64,000 bases of DNA from Bernardetia sp. (GCA_020630575.1 JAHDBD010000025.1:1-64000), one strand, 5' to 3'; counted from the first letter of the stretch, positions 17,746 through 27,256 are shown. Made by a program: numbers and translations. Notes: generated from the sequence alone by a model not told the origin.

Positions 17746-18159
17746 ATGAAAAATACACCTCAAAATACACAAAGAGTAGTCGCCACAGATGCAGCCAAAA
17801 AAATTATTGATGAGCTAAGAGAAGAAAATGGAGAGCTAATGTTCCATCAAAGTGGAGGTTGTTGTGATGGTTCATAGCCCATGTGCTTTGCAAAAGGAGA
17901 GTTTAAAGTTGGCTCAAATGATGTTTGGGTAGGAACGATTCACGGATGCGATTTTTTTATGAACCAATCTCAATTTGATTATTGGAAACATACCCATCTT
18001 ACGATTGATGTTACAGAAGGACGAGGTTCTAGTTTTTCATTAGAAATCCCTTTAGGCTATCGTTTTATTGTAAAATCTAGACTTTTTACAGAAGAAGAAA
18101 CTCAAAGTTTGATTCCTGTCAAAAACGGAGAGGAATATTTGGAAGAAACAACGGCTTAG
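17746..18159 (+). pseudogene. DUF779 protein interrupted by an in-frame TAG
   Basis: One frame from ATG 17746 to the stop at 18157-18159 encodes a 137-position DUF779 protein broken only by TAG at 17875-17877 (codon 44). Before it comes FHQSGGCCDGS and after it PMCFAKGEFKVG. From memory the family motif is GGCCDGSSPMC or GGCCDGSAPMC, so the stop replaces one conserved Ser/Ala, and the flanking reading frame is perfectly conserved to YRFIVKSRLFTEEE. A single TCG-to-TAG change would explain it. DUF779 proteins accompany aldehyde dehydrogenases of the AldB type and are of unproven function. An ATG directly after the stop (17881) could allow reinitiation of the last 92 codons. Nonsense mutation, sequencing error and read-through are all open. 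Confidence 0.8.
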
Positions 18160-18163
18160 AAAT

Positions 18164-18191
18164 AATTACGAATTACGAATTAAAAATTACG
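18164..18191. repeat. Heptad array, AATTACG type
   Basis: Four consecutive 7-base units begin directly after the DUF779 stop. Units 1, 2 and 4 are AATTACG and unit 3 is the variant AATTAAA. Confidence 0.65.
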
Positions 18192-18277
18192 GTTGTAATC
18201 TGCTGACTACCTATATTTTATGATTTTTGAACTTATTGGTAGTCAGTTATTTGTATTCATTTACCATTAATAATTTA

Positions 18278-18490
18278 TCATTCCTCATACAGCTTTCCAT
18301 CTACTTCCAAAGCAAAAACATTTAGGGCTTCTTTAAACTCCTCATTTTTTATTCCTGCTACGAAAAATCCTTTGAGTTCTTGGTAGTTTGTACTCATAGA
18401 AGAAGGAATAATCATATCCATTTCTTCAAAATAACCTCGGTAATTATTTGAATTTAACTGATTTATTGCTTTTTGGATTAGTGGGTGCAT
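18278..18490 (-). CDS. Small hypothetical protein
   Basis: A 70-residue acidic, mostly helical soluble protein that starts MHPLIQKAINQLNSNNYRGY and ends ALEVDGKLYEE. It has no signal peptide or membrane segment. The size and two-helix-plus layout recall the small effector-associated or adaptor domains of some Bacteroidota conflict systems, but no diagnostic motif was seen and this is only a resemblance. It stands alone between the DUF779 remnant and a region of very short frames. It may be a real small gene because codon use and an ATG start look normal. Confidence 0.5.
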   Translation of the reverse strand: MHPLIQKAINQLNSNNYRGYFEEMDMIIPSSMSTNYQELKGFFVAGIKNEEFKEALNVFALEVDGKLYEE

Positions 18491-18595
18491 TTTTTTGTGA
18501 TTTAATTTTTGTAGATAGATTATTGAACAAAATCAAAAATAATTCTACAGCTATTTTTGTATCTTAACTTACCAAAACTACAAAAAATATATAAT

Positions 18596-18780
18596 ATGAA
18601 AATGCTTATTTTACAGACTGATAGTTCAAGAAAAAGGAATACAAACCAATTATGAAAGATAAAATTCCAAAACCAAAGAATGCAATTCAGTATTTGTACG
18701 AAGAAATAAAAGAAATTACAGAGCAATTTCCTACTGACTATAAGTGGAATTATTTAATTAAAGGTAGTACTAGGTTTTGA
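18596..18780 (+). other. Two overlapping tiny frames, possible gene remnant
   Basis: Two plus-strand frames overlap by ATGA: 18596-18655 (19 codons, MKMLILQTDSSRKRNTNQL) and 18652-18780 (42 codons, starting MKDKIPKPKNAIQYLYEEIK). The second has a protein-like amphipathic composition. They may be a decayed gene or a small translationally coupled pair. The rest of the 18491-18880 spacer shows nothing else. Confidence 0.25.
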
Positions 18781-18880
18781 GATAGATGTGACTGATATTT
18801 TTGAGTGATTTTATTTATTTAAGCCGTTTTCCCCATTTCTAAACAATCAAATTCCTTCGGATAACTCAGTCATCATAATA

Positions 18881-21802
18881 TTAAAAATCATAGTCAAATG
18901 GCAATGTCAAAATTACTTTTGTACCTGTATCTTTTTCATGACTATATAAATCTTCAATAACATAGCCGAGATTGTTATTGTATTTCTTTTTGAAAATATC
19001 TAATCTTTTTTTGATAGCTGATAATGCAAATGATTCGTTTTTATTTTTCTGACGAGTGTATATTTCATTTACCTTTTTTCGTCCTATTCCATTATCGGTA
19101 ATGATACATTTTAAACACTTTTCCTTAAATTCAAAGCTAATATCCAATTTTTTTTCTCCTTTTTTATGCATTAAGCCATGAACTAAAGCATTTTCTATAA
19201 AAGGTTGTATCAATAAAGAAGGGACTTTTATTGCCTCTTGTATATGAGAATTAATTGTATAATTAAATGTATCTCCAAAACGAAGTTTTTCTAATTTTAA
19301 ATAGACGTTTAAAAATTTTAATTCTTTTTCTATAGGAATAAAATCTTCATTGGAATAGCTTAAAGCATTGCGTATTAATTCTGAAAAAGTTACAATATAA
19401 TCATAAGAAGCCTCTGTATTTTTTTGTAATATTAAGTCTTGAATAGAGTTTAAGACATTGAAAATAAAATGAGGATTCATTTGTGAACGCAATGCAGTTA
19501 AGTTTATAGCCATGAGTTCTTTTTCTAAAGATATTTTTTCCAACTCGGCAATACGTTCTTTTTCCTTCTTTTTAATTTTATTTTTGAAAAACAAAACAGT
19601 GCTTCCAAAAATTAGTATAAGTCCTCCCAGTCTAAACCACCATGTTTGCCAAAAAGGTTTGTATATCACAAACGAAAGTTCTTTTATAGCTCCACTCTCG
19701 GTTTGATTTTCTAAAACAGGTTGTACTTGAAATGTATAATTACCTGCTGGCAAACTATTATATTTCACAGAATTAATTCCCATGTCAGTACTTACCCAAT
19801 TATCATTTATTCCTTTTAATCTGTATTTATATCTTCCTTTATGATTAAAGGAGAAGCCATTCACATTAAAACCAATTTTAATAGTATTTTGATAATGATC
19901 TAACTTATAGATTGAGGTAACTATTGTGTCTCTATCATTTATTTCAAAAGTATTAAAATATATTTCATTGTTTTGTTTTTTTAGTGGTTGGTGTTTATCT
20001 ACAGACAATAATCCTTCATCTGAGGAAAGGTATACTTTGTTTTTTAGTATTTCTATACCAGAAATATCATACGATATAATACCATCTCTTTTAGTTAATG
20101 TCTTAAATTTTTGACTTGCAAAATCAAATATTTGTACACTATTATCTAAAGCTATCCATAATATATTTTTATCTGCCTCAATTTGTTCTATATTATTAGA
20201 CATTAATCCATTTTTGGTAGTATAATGATATACTACAGAATCATTTTTAATTCCATAGATGCCATTTTTTAAACTTGCAAACCACACTATTCCATTAGAC
20301 ATTTGTGTTATTGATTTACCTAAAAGAGCTTTGTTTTTGTGTTGAATAACTGTAGGATTCCAAGCACTATCATATTTTACTAAATTATCTACGAATGCTA
20401 TATAAACTTCATTTTTATCTTTATTATAATGTGAGGCATAAGTTCTTTTATTATAAATAAGAGTATCATTATTAAGATTACCTTCTTTAAATACTTTTAC
20501 ATTATGATAATCTGTTAAAAGTAAATTATCATTTTTTAATATTGTTAAACTTTTTGCATTAAGAAAACCAACAGTCTTATTAATTTTCTTTAGTTTAAAA
20601 CTAGTATAATCTAATTGAAAGGCATCATAAGATTTGCTTATAAAAATGACATTGTTTTTCTTATGATATTTAAGTGTACATATTTTACCTTTTGTATTTG
20701 TCTCTATATATGTTTTTTTATTTGTTGTTGTATTATAAATCCCTACAGTACCAGTATTTGTTCCAAAAACCAAAGTGCTATCATTTATGATATCTAAACT
20801 ATTTATATTTTTGTTTTTTTCTGAAATTTGACAGTCTGTTATATGCATATTGGGAATTACATAAACTCCATTGTGCAACGTTGTAAAGAAATAATTACCT
20901 TCTTGGTCTTTTACTATTTTAGAGATTTCTTTATCCTTGAGAAATTGCTTTTTAAATTGAAATTGATCTTTTTTTATCTCATAAATCCAAACGCCGTAGT
21001 TTGTACCAAACCAAATTTCATTATTATTATTAAAACTAGTATGTATTATTTTATCTTCTAGATAATCAACTCCTTTCATCTTAGTGAGATTTTTCTTCGA
21101 AATATTAAATCGAAAAAAAGTATTTAAACCAAACCTAGATTCTAATAAAAAGAGTGATGAAGTGGCTTTAAAAATTCTAGATTTTCCGAAAGTGATTGTT
21201 TCTCCATTTTTACTTTTTCTAGGCAGATTAGTAGATAGGATTTTTTTTAAATTACCTTTTGGAGAGATACACACTAAAGAGTCTTTATTGGTAAAAAATA
21301 TACCCTCATTTGTTTCTAAAGGAGTACTGATGCCACCATTATTAATCCAAGGAAACTCTATAAGTTTTGTATTTAGATTTATTTTATAAATTTTAGATCC
21401 ACAAAAAAGCAATAAAGAGTTATTATTAACGCTAAAACTGGGTAATTCTCCTCTTAAGTATTCTTTTAAGTCTATAAATAAGTGCAGTTTATCATCTTGC
21501 ACATAAAAGAATTGTCCTGAAATATTTTGACACCAAATGCGCCCTAAACTATCTTGCTTTACCCCAAATACGGATAATCCACGTTGTTTTGGGTGATTGT
21601 ACCGTTTAAATTCTCTACCATCATATCTAAGTAAGCCTTTATTTGCACATAGCCAAATAAAACCGTCATTATCCTCAAAGATATCATAGAACTCTTTATA
21701 CTGCAGTCCACTTTTTTCTGAAAGATGTATAGATACAGGTTCTTGTGCTAGTGTTAAAAATGAAATAGAAAAAAAGAATAATAAAGCTATATTTTTAACC
21801 AA
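18881..21802 (-). CDS. Propeller / Y_Y_Y / LytS-type histidine kinase
   Basis: A 973-residue membrane sensor kinase. A signal peptide (1-19) is followed by divergent propeller repeats (about 20-610) and a Y_Y_Y domain (about 640-715, with YKYRLKGINDNWVSTD). A membrane helix (about 725-745) and short coiled coil lead to a His_kinase module of the LytS/YehU class. The phosphorylatable His lies in SQMNPHFIFNVLNSIQ, and the ATP-binding part shows PFIENALVHG and DNGIG. Such kinases usually signal to an adjacent LytTR response regulator, and none is found in this neighbourhood, so it is an orphan in this window. The extracytoplasmic propeller should sense a ligand. It sits 65 bases downstream of the NFACT gene on the same strand. 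Confidence 0.92.
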   Translation of the reverse strand: MVKNIALLFFFSISFLTLAQEPVSIHLSEKSGLQYKEFYDIFEDNDGFIWLCANKGLLRYDGREFKRYNHPKQRGLSVFGVKQDSLGRIWCQNISGQFFYVQDDKLHLFIDLKEYLRGELPSFSVNNNSLLLFCGSKIYKINLNTKLIEFPWINNGGISTPLETNEGIFFTNKDSLVCISPKGNLKKILSTNLPRKSKNGETITFGKSRIFKATSSLFLLESRFGLNTFFRFNISKKNLTKMKGVDYLEDKIIHTSFNNNNEIWFGTNYGVWIYEIKKDQFQFKKQFLKDKEISKIVKDQEGNYFFTTLHNGVYVIPNMHITDCQISEKNKNINSLDIINDSTLVFGTNTGTVGIYNTTTNKKTYIETNTKGKICTLKYHKKNNVIFISKSYDAFQLDYTSFKLKKINKTVGFLNAKSLTILKNDNLLLTDYHNVKVFKEGNLNNDTLIYNKRTYASHYNKDKNEVYIAFVDNLVKYDSAWNPTVIQHKNKALLGKSITQMSNGIVWFASLKNGIYGIKNDSVVYHYTTKNGLMSNNIEQIEADKNILWIALDNSVQIFDFASQKFKTLTKRDGIISYDISGIEILKNKVYLSSDEGLLSVDKHQPLKKQNNEIYFNTFEINDRDTIVTSIYKLDHYQNTIKIGFNVNGFSFNHKGRYKYRLKGINDNWVSTDMGINSVKYNSLPAGNYTFQVQPVLENQTESGAIKELSFVIYKPFWQTWWFRLGGLILIFGSTVLFFKNKIKKKEKERIAELEKISLEKELMAINLTALRSQMNPHFIFNVLNSIQDLILQKNTEASYDYIVTFSELIRNALSYSNEDFIPIEKELKFLNVYLKLEKLRFGDTFNYTINSHIQEAIKVPSLLIQPFIENALVHGLMHKKGEKKLDISFEFKEKCLKCIITDNGIGRKKVNEIYTRQKNKNESFALSAIKKRLDIFKKKYNNNLGYVIEDLYSHEKDTGTKVILTLPFDYDF

Positions 21803-21867
21803 TGTAATACTGTTTTTAAACTGTGCTTAAATTTTATTGAAGAATGACACATAAACCAAAAAAACTA

Positions 21868-23472
21868 CTACTCAAACCCCTTCGGCTCAACCATTACAAC
21901 ATCTTCTCTTTCCACTACAACTGCGCCAAGTGCTGCTCCTTTTGGTTTTCTGACATATTTTTTAGGTGTTACGATGACAGGACAAAGTGAATCCGTTTTT
22001 CGTTTGGAATAATAGGCTGCTAAACTGGCTGCTTTTTCAATGACCGATTTTGGAAATGGTTTTCCTGCTCGGTATTTTATCACGACGTGCGAACCTGCAA
22101 CGCCACGAGCATGAAGCCATAAATCTTCTTTGTAGGCAAATTTTTGAGTGAGTAAGTCGTTGTTTTTAGAATTTTTTCCTACCAAAATCTGAAAATCTTG
22201 ATATTCAAAGACTTTAAAAGGAAGCTCATCAGGTTCGTTTTCTTGTAAATTGGTAACCTTAATTTTATTTTCCTTCAAAAATTTTCGCATTTCCTTGAGT
22301 GATTCAAAATTATTTATTTCCTCCAACTGACTTTCAAAAAGACGTAATTGCTCTTCTTTTTTATCTAAGTTTTGATACAAATTATCAATTTCTAATTTTT
22401 GATTTTTTCCTTTTCTATAAAAAAGTTCAGCGTTTTTTTGTGCTGATAAATGGTCTTTTAATGGAATTGTGATTTGCTCATTGGTATAAAAATCAAAAAG
22501 TTCTACTGATTTTGAGCGAGGTTCTACAGCGTGAAGATTTGCCATCAGAATATGTCCAAATTCTTCGTAACGCATTGTATTTTCTACTTTTTCTATCTTT
22601 TTGAGTGTCTTGTCTATGTAGTTTTGAGTTTGACGATGACGTTTTTCTATGGCTTTTGAAGCTGCATTTTTTTCTTTGCCTAAATAATAACGCCTTGAAA
22701 ATTCCATATAAAACAAATTACAGGCTTCAATGGCATTGTCTGTTTTGTGTAGAATTTCAGCATCTTTAATAAATTCTTTTGGATTGAGAATAGATAACTT
22801 TACTTCATTTGTCTTTAAGAAAATATAAAAATCTAAATTTTCAATCTCATCAAAATAAGTAATCAATTTTTCGGTTTCTTGCCAATATTTTTCTCTGTCT
22901 TCTGTATTTTCTACTTTATTGTTGAGATATTTTAATACATCTTTTCCAAAAGTAGGAAAGGTTTTCTTGATTCCATTTTCTATAAAATCTTCTTTTTCCT
23001 GTTCTATACTTCTATCCAAATCGTCATAAATTATCTCCCAATCGGCTTGTAGCTTATGTTGAAAAATAGCTTCAATTTCTTGTTCATTATTCTGATCTTG
23101 AGAAAATAAAATAATATTTGAGCGGTTGCCAAATAATTTGAATAGCAAAGTAAAATTTTCTTCCAATTCTATTCCAAAAGCTCGTTCATTATTAAACTGG
23201 CGAATACTCGTTATTTTCTTTCCAATAATAGAATCAAAAAGATCAATGCTATTTCGTTTTGCTCGTGCAAAAGATTGAGGAAAAGAAAGTGTTGTGAGTT
23301 CAGGTGTAAAGGTAGCACGAATCCAAAATTCAGTTTCTGGATTATTATTATCAATAAGTCCTATCAATAATTCATCTTTATTTTGCGAAAAAATAGTCGC
23401 AATTTCAAATCCTATAATCTGTTTGGAAAGTTCGTTGGAAAGACTTCGAATAAAATAATAATTGTTTTGCAT
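21868..23472 (-). CDS. NFACT / RqcH-like ribosome quality-control protein
   Basis: A 534-residue protein of the NFACT family (FbpA-N plus DUF814). The N-terminal NFACT domain (about 5-190) is followed by a long coiled coil (about 260-400) and the C-terminal NFACT-R RNA-binding domain. The C-terminal domain has the diagnostic DLWLHARGVAGSHVVI and KPKGAALGAVVVE. In Firmicutes RqcH binds stalled 50S subunits and adds C-terminal Ala tails to nascent chains. The DR pair needed for tailing in that protein appears here as ER in FNNERAFGIELE (about residue 114), a conservative change that may alter or preserve activity. No other quality-control gene is nearby. Confidence 0.88.
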   Translation of the reverse strand: MQNNYYFIRSLSNELSKQIIGFEIATIFSQNKDELLIGLIDNNNPETEFWIRATFTPELTTLSFPQSFARAKRNSIDLFDSIIGKKITSIRQFNNERAFGIELEENFTLLFKLFGNRSNIILFSQDQNNEQEIEAIFQHKLQADWEIIYDDLDRSIEQEKEDFIENGIKKTFPTFGKDVLKYLNNKVENTEDREKYWQETEKLITYFDEIENLDFYIFLKTNEVKLSILNPKEFIKDAEILHKTDNAIEACNLFYMEFSRRYYLGKEKNAASKAIEKRHRQTQNYIDKTLKKIEKVENTMRYEEFGHILMANLHAVEPRSKSVELFDFYTNEQITIPLKDHLSAQKNAELFYRKGKNQKLEIDNLYQNLDKKEEQLRLFESQLEEINNFESLKEMRKFLKENKIKVTNLQENEPDELPFKVFEYQDFQILVGKNSKNNDLLTQKFAYKEDLWLHARGVAGSHVVIKYRAGKPFPKSVIEKAASLAAYYSKRKTDSLCPVIVTPKKYVRKPKGAALGAVVVEREDVVMVEPKGFE

Positions 23473-23536
23473 TGATTTTTTTTATAAAATTTGGTACTAA
23501 TCAGACTTAGAATCTTTACTTTGTAATCTATATTAT

Positions 23537-23605
23537 GTGTTTCAGACTTACTAGTCTGAACAAAATGATTTTTTATTTTCAAACAGACTGGAAAGTCTAT
23601 CATAC
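23537..23605 (+). repeat. Twin stem-loop element, family C, copy 1
   Basis: Two hairpins with CAGACTT/AGTCTG and AGACT/AGTCT arms are separated by an AT-rich stretch. The whole unit matches 54817-54892 on the opposite strand, with the shared blocks TCAGACTT, TCTGAA, CAAACAGACT, AAGTCT and ATAC. Confidence 0.7.
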
Positions 23606-23642
23606 GTAATTTCTCCTATACAACCCCAAAAATCAAAAAAAG

Positions 23643-24746
23643 ATGCGACAATTTATTTTATTTTTTCTATTCCTCTCATTTTCATTTACTGTTTTGGCTC
23701 AAAATGACACTACAAAGGTAGAAAATTTGGATAAACAACTATCAAAAGTCAAATTTAGTGCGTATTTAGAAACCTATTATATTTATGATTTCAATGAACC
23801 TGACAATCATGTTCGTCCAGAATTTTTTTATGCATATCATCGTCATAATGAATTGGCTTTGAATCTAGGTTTGATCCAAGCTGATTATGAAACTGAGAAA
23901 GTGCGTGCAAGACTTGCACTTATGACAGGAACGTACTCAAACATAAATCTAGCAGCAGAAGAAGGTGTTTTGAGAAATATTTATGAAGCTTATGCAGGAG
24001 TGAAAATTTCAAAAACAAAGAGTATATGGATTGATGCAGGTATTTTTAGTTCACATATTGGTTTTGAGAGTGCGATTGGAAAAGATTGTCCAACAATGAC
24101 ACGTAGTCTGTTAGCTGAAAATTCGCCTTATTATGAGAGTGGAATCAAAATTTCTTATACTTCAGATAATGAAAAATGGTTTCTATCAGGACTTTTACTC
24201 AATGGTTGGCAGCGCATTCAGCGAATAGAAGGAAATCAAACACTTGCTTTTGGACATCAAATTGCTTTTAGACCAACCAAAAAAATCACTTTTAATAGTA
24301 GTTCTTTTATAGGCAATGACTATCCAACAGCAGAAAAAAAGATGCGTTATTTCCATGATTTTTTTATGAAAGTTGATTTTTCAAACAAATTTGAAATTAT
24401 TGCAGGATTTGATATTGGCGCAGAGCAAAAACAGAAAGAAAGTTCGGAATACAATATGTGGTATTCGCCTATTTTGATAGCAAAATATAATTTTAATGAA
24501 AAAATATCTTTAGCTGCACGAGCAGAACATTATAACGATGAAAATGAAGTTATTGTAGTCACAGAAACTCAAAATGGCTTTCAAACTTCAAGTTATTCTC
24601 TTAATCTGGATTATAAAATAGCAGAAAATATACTTTGGAGAATCGAATACCGTAGTCTGAAAAGTAAAGATGACATTTTTATAAAAAATAAAAATTCAGT
24701 TTCTACTAATTCATTTTTAGGCTCTTCTTTAGCTGTTGGTTTTTGA
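23643..24746 (+). CDS. Outer-membrane beta-barrel porin, BBP2-like
   Basis: A 367-residue exported protein. The signal peptide ends at about residue 19 (VLAQ). The remainder alternates short amphipathic strands, as expected of an outer-membrane barrel, and ends with Phe (SLAVGF), the typical C-terminal signal for BAM insertion. Diagnostic features of the BBP2/OmpL-like porin group include SAYLETYYIYDFN at the start of the barrel, NLGLIQADYETEKVRARLALMTG, and the stretch SPYYESGIKISY. It probably forms a small-molecule channel; the substrate is unknown. No TonB box or plug is present. Confidence 0.82.
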   Translation: MRQFILFFLFLSFSFTVLAQNDTTKVENLDKQLSKVKFSAYLETYYIYDFNEPDNHVRPEFFYAYHRHNELALNLGLIQADYETEKVRARLALMTGTYSNINLAAEEGVLRNIYEAYAGVKISKTKSIWIDAGIFSSHIGFESAIGKDCPTMTRSLLAENSPYYESGIKISYTSDNEKWFLSGLLLNGWQRIQRIEGNQTLAFGHQIAFRPTKKITFNSSSFIGNDYPTAEKKMRYFHDFFMKVDFSNKFEIIAGFDIGAEQKQKESSEYNMWYSPILIAKYNFNEKISLAARAEHYNDENEVIVVTETQNGFQTSSYSLNLDYKIAENILWRIEYRSLKSKDDIFIKNKNSVSTNSFLGSSLAVGF

Positions 24747-24877
24747 AACGTATAAATTGTTTGTAATAGACAAAAAAAAATAAAAATTTGCTTTAATAGT
24801 TGTATTTTGCTTAGATATAGAAATAGTTTTTTTATATTTACTAACATGAAACTTTTAACTTAAACCCCAACGAATAT

Positions 24878-25279
24878 ATGATTATCTATGAAAGTGATTA
24901 TTCAGTTTTTGATTACGATGAAGAAAATTCTATCTTTTCACACATTTTTAAATCAGGAAGCGAAAATTTAAATGCTGAAAAATTTAAGAAAGAAATGCTC
25001 ACCTATCTTGAATTTTTTGAAAGATACAGACCTAAAAAGGCTTTAGTAAATAATCAGAATATGGAATATATTATTGTACCTGAATTGCAAGAATGGCATG
25101 CTCAAAATATCTTTCCTAAGTGCATTGAGCTTGGAGTGGAAATGGCTGCCATAGTAGAAACACCTGATTTATTTGCTCAAGTAGCTATGGAACAACTCAT
25201 GGAAGAAGAAACTACAGGAGGATTTGCAGTTCGTTTTTTTGATGATGTTGATAAAGCAAAAAATTGGCTAGTATCATAA
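24878..25279 (+). CDS. SpoIIAA/STAS-like small protein
   Basis: A 133-residue soluble protein with an alternating beta/alpha pattern: EENSIFSHIFKSGSENLNAEKF, KALVNNQNMEYIIVPELQEW, and a final strand before AVRFFDDVDKAKNWL. This resembles SpoIIAA-like or STAS/SEC14-type domains found as stand-alone proteins in Bacteroidota. Such proteins may act as partner proteins in signalling, and the window encodes three SpoIIE-type phosphatases, but no phosphorylatable Ser motif typical of anti-anti-sigma factors was recognised and none of those genes is adjacent. It lies 63 bases upstream of the GNAT gene on the same strand. Confidence 0.55.
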   Translation: MIIYESDYSVFDYDEENSIFSHIFKSGSENLNAEKFKKEMLTYLEFFERYRPKKALVNNQNMEYIIVPELQEWHAQNIFPKCIELGVEMAAIVETPDLFAQVAMEQLMEEETTGGFAVRFFDDVDKAKNWLVS

Positions 25280-25342
25280 GTTCTTTATATGTTATCAATC
25301 TATTTTAATAAAAAAAAACTATCATTCTAATTTTTAATCGAT

Positions 25343-26056
25343 ATGAATAATCATAAATCCATGAACAGTCTTTGGTTAGATATGCCTGAAGATGTACAAG
25401 TACGTCAAGGTTGTGAGCCAATAGACTGGGCGAAACTAGAGGAAAAAACAATTTTGAATGGCAAATTTGTTGTTCGTGAAGCAACAGAAGCTGATTTAGA
25501 AGGTGCATCAGAAGCCTATAAAACAGGATTTCCAGCTCTAAAAGGCTGTGATTTTGAATTGCTGTTTACACCTGATGGTTTTGCTCCTTTTGTTGGGCAA
25601 GGCGAAACCTTTAATAAAGGAAATAACTTTCTTATTGTTATTGAAGAAGTAGCAACCAAAAAAATCGCCTCAGCTTTAATAATTACGATGTGGAAAATGT
25701 TGCGTAGAGGTGAATTATTAGTTATTGCTACTCATGAAGATTATCAAGCTGCTGGCTTGGGAACTGAAATCTTGAATGTAGCCGACAAATTATTTGAAGA
25801 TTCAGGTGTTGAGATGGCGTATGGCTGGTGTGCAGGTATGCACACAGTTACACAGACTATTTTGAAAGATATGGGTTATGTTCCTAGAGCTGTTGTACCA
25901 GGTTTGTATAGACTTTGGGCAGGCGAAGGTGAGCAATATCGTAGAACTGTAGAAGTGTTTTTTCAAAAATTCTATGGAGGTGCAGAAGAAATGTGTACAG
26001 CCGATTTGAATCTTTTACCAGAAATAGAAAAATTACTTATTCCTTGGCGTAAATAA
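25343..26056 (+). CDS. GNAT family N-acetyltransferase
   Basis: A 237-residue protein with an N-terminal extension (about 1-45) and a GNAT fold. FVVREATEADLEGASEAYK is the first strand and helix, and FLIVIEEVATKKIASALIITMW forms the central sheet. The acetyl-CoA site is in LVIATHEDYQAAGLGTEILNVADKLF, where QAAGLG corresponds to the Q/RxxGxG/A motif. The C-terminal region carries a further HTVTQTILKDMGYVPRAVVPG segment, where position along strand 6-7 normally sets specificity. Acceptor is unknown. It is followed by a terminator. Confidence 0.82.
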   Translation: MNNHKSMNSLWLDMPEDVQVRQGCEPIDWAKLEEKTILNGKFVVREATEADLEGASEAYKTGFPALKGCDFELLFTPDGFAPFVGQGETFNKGNNFLIVIEEVATKKIASALIITMWKMLRRGELLVIATHEDYQAAGLGTEILNVADKLFEDSGVEMAYGWCAGMHTVTQTILKDMGYVPRAVVPGLYRLWAGEGEQYRRTVEVFFQKFYGGAEEMCTADLNLLPEIEKLLIPWRK

Positions 26057-26082
26057 CTTTTTCTAAATTAGTATTTATTTAT

Positions 26083-26117
26083 AATCTCACTTGTTTGATA
26101 AAATGAGTGAGATTTTT
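26083..26117 (+). terminator. Rho-independent terminator after the GNAT gene
   Basis: Arms AATCTCACT and AGTGAGATT with a following T run on the plus strand. Confidence 0.8.
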
Positions 26118-26158
26118 TTATACTTTTGAGTCTATTCAATTCTATAAAATCTACACTT

Positions 26159-27202
26159 ATGAAAATCAAAATTTTATTCATTTTTATCCTAATGAGTTCT
26201 TTTTTAGTAAGTTGCAAATCCTATAAAAGTGTTTTAGAAAAGGAGAAAGAAAGTGAATTAATTACAAATAGCATTCAAAGCGATTATGAAATAGAAAATA
26301 TCTATAAAATCAACAAAAAAACTATTTTAAAGCTGAATTTGCAGGAAGGAAAAAAATATAAATTTCAGTATTTTTCTAAACGTTATTTTGATATGATTTT
26401 GCTTGATTCTCAATCCGAAATTATAACAGTAAACAAAATTGCTTATGGAGATGCTTCTTATTTCACTAAGACGATAATTTTTGAATGTAAAAATACAGGA
26501 AAATATAATTTGAAATTAGAAGGAAAGCATGTTAATAAATCTTCTCTTGTGGTTGTGGCTTTGCGAGATTTGAAAAATGAAATAAATGAGAAAGAGGAAT
26601 ATGTTTTTATTAGAAATTATAAGTCTCCACATGAGAGAAATACACGTTTATTTAAGAATGGAATACTTAGGCATATTTGTGTATTTAGCAAAGGAACAAC
26701 GTATAAATTTAAACTTGAAAAAGGAGTAACAGCATTAAAATTATACAAAACTAGAAATGAGGAAAAAATTGTAGAGTTTTATCCAAAAATAAATGATAAA
26801 GAAATTATTTATCAAGCTCCAATGACAGGAGTTTATTATTTAGAAGTAAAAAGTTATGTAGAAAATGAAATTGGTGTAATTGGTCTATATTTCAAACTTT
26901 CAGAGAGCAGAAGGGCAGAACTCAAAATAATATCCTTACATCAAATTAGTAAAGAAGGAAATAAAATTACAAAAATATTTGATAAAGATACGACCTACTT
27001 TTTCAGAACTAAAGGATGTGGAGAAGCAATAAAAGTAGAAATTTTTGAGGATGGAATACCCTATAATCTTCAAGAGTTTGAGTTTGAAAATGGGGAGGAA
27101 AGATTTATTTTCAATGCTCAAAGAACAGGCATTTATTACGTGAAAGTTACCAAAAAGAATCCTGAAGATAATCATGAAACAATATTGATTATTGAGCAAT
27201 AA
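26159..27202 (+). CDS. Lipoprotein with three PPC-like beta repeats
   Basis: A 347-residue protein. The ATG at 26159 starts a clean lipoprotein signal peptide ending in LVSC; a TTG at 26126 would add eleven residues and is not favoured. The mature chain contains three similar beta-rich units. Each closes with an aromatic-rich strand: TGKYNLKLEG, TGVYYLEVKS and TGIYYVKVTK. This pattern resembles pre-peptidase C-terminal (PPC) domains, which bind surfaces or proteins. It is convergent with the TPR-caspase gene across a terminator and a heptad array. Function is unknown; an outer-surface or periplasmic binding role is inferred from fold only. Confidence 0.65.
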   Translation: MKIKILFIFILMSSFLVSCKSYKSVLEKEKESELITNSIQSDYEIENIYKINKKTILKLNLQEGKKYKFQYFSKRYFDMILLDSQSEIITVNKIAYGDASYFTKTIIFECKNTGKYNLKLEGKHVNKSSLVVVALRDLKNEINEKEEYVFIRNYKSPHERNTRLFKNGILRHICVFSKGTTYKFKLEKGVTALKLYKTRNEEKIVEFYPKINDKEIIYQAPMTGVYYLEVKSYVENEIGVIGLYFKLSESRRAELKIISLHQISKEGNKITKIFDKDTTYFFRTKGCGEAIKVEIFEDGIPYNLQEFEFENGEERFIFNAQRTGIYYVKVTKKNPEDNHETILIIEQ

Positions 27203-27210
27203 GCCAACAA

Positions 27211-27241
27211 AAAAACTCAAACATTTCTGCGTGAGTTTTTC
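27211..27241 (+). terminator. Rho-independent terminator after 26159-27202
   Basis: Arms AAAAACTCA and TGAGTTTTT flank a 12-base loop. The A and T runs would let it work in both directions between the convergent genes. Confidence 0.75.
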
Positions 27242-27256
27242 GTATAAAATCATAAT

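Noticed and set aside
17875-17877. Pyrrolysine or selenocysteine codon in DUF779
   Set aside because: Selenocysteine uses TGA, and no pyrrolysine genes are visible; the aligned residue is Ser or Ala in relatives, so a plain nonsense change is more likely.
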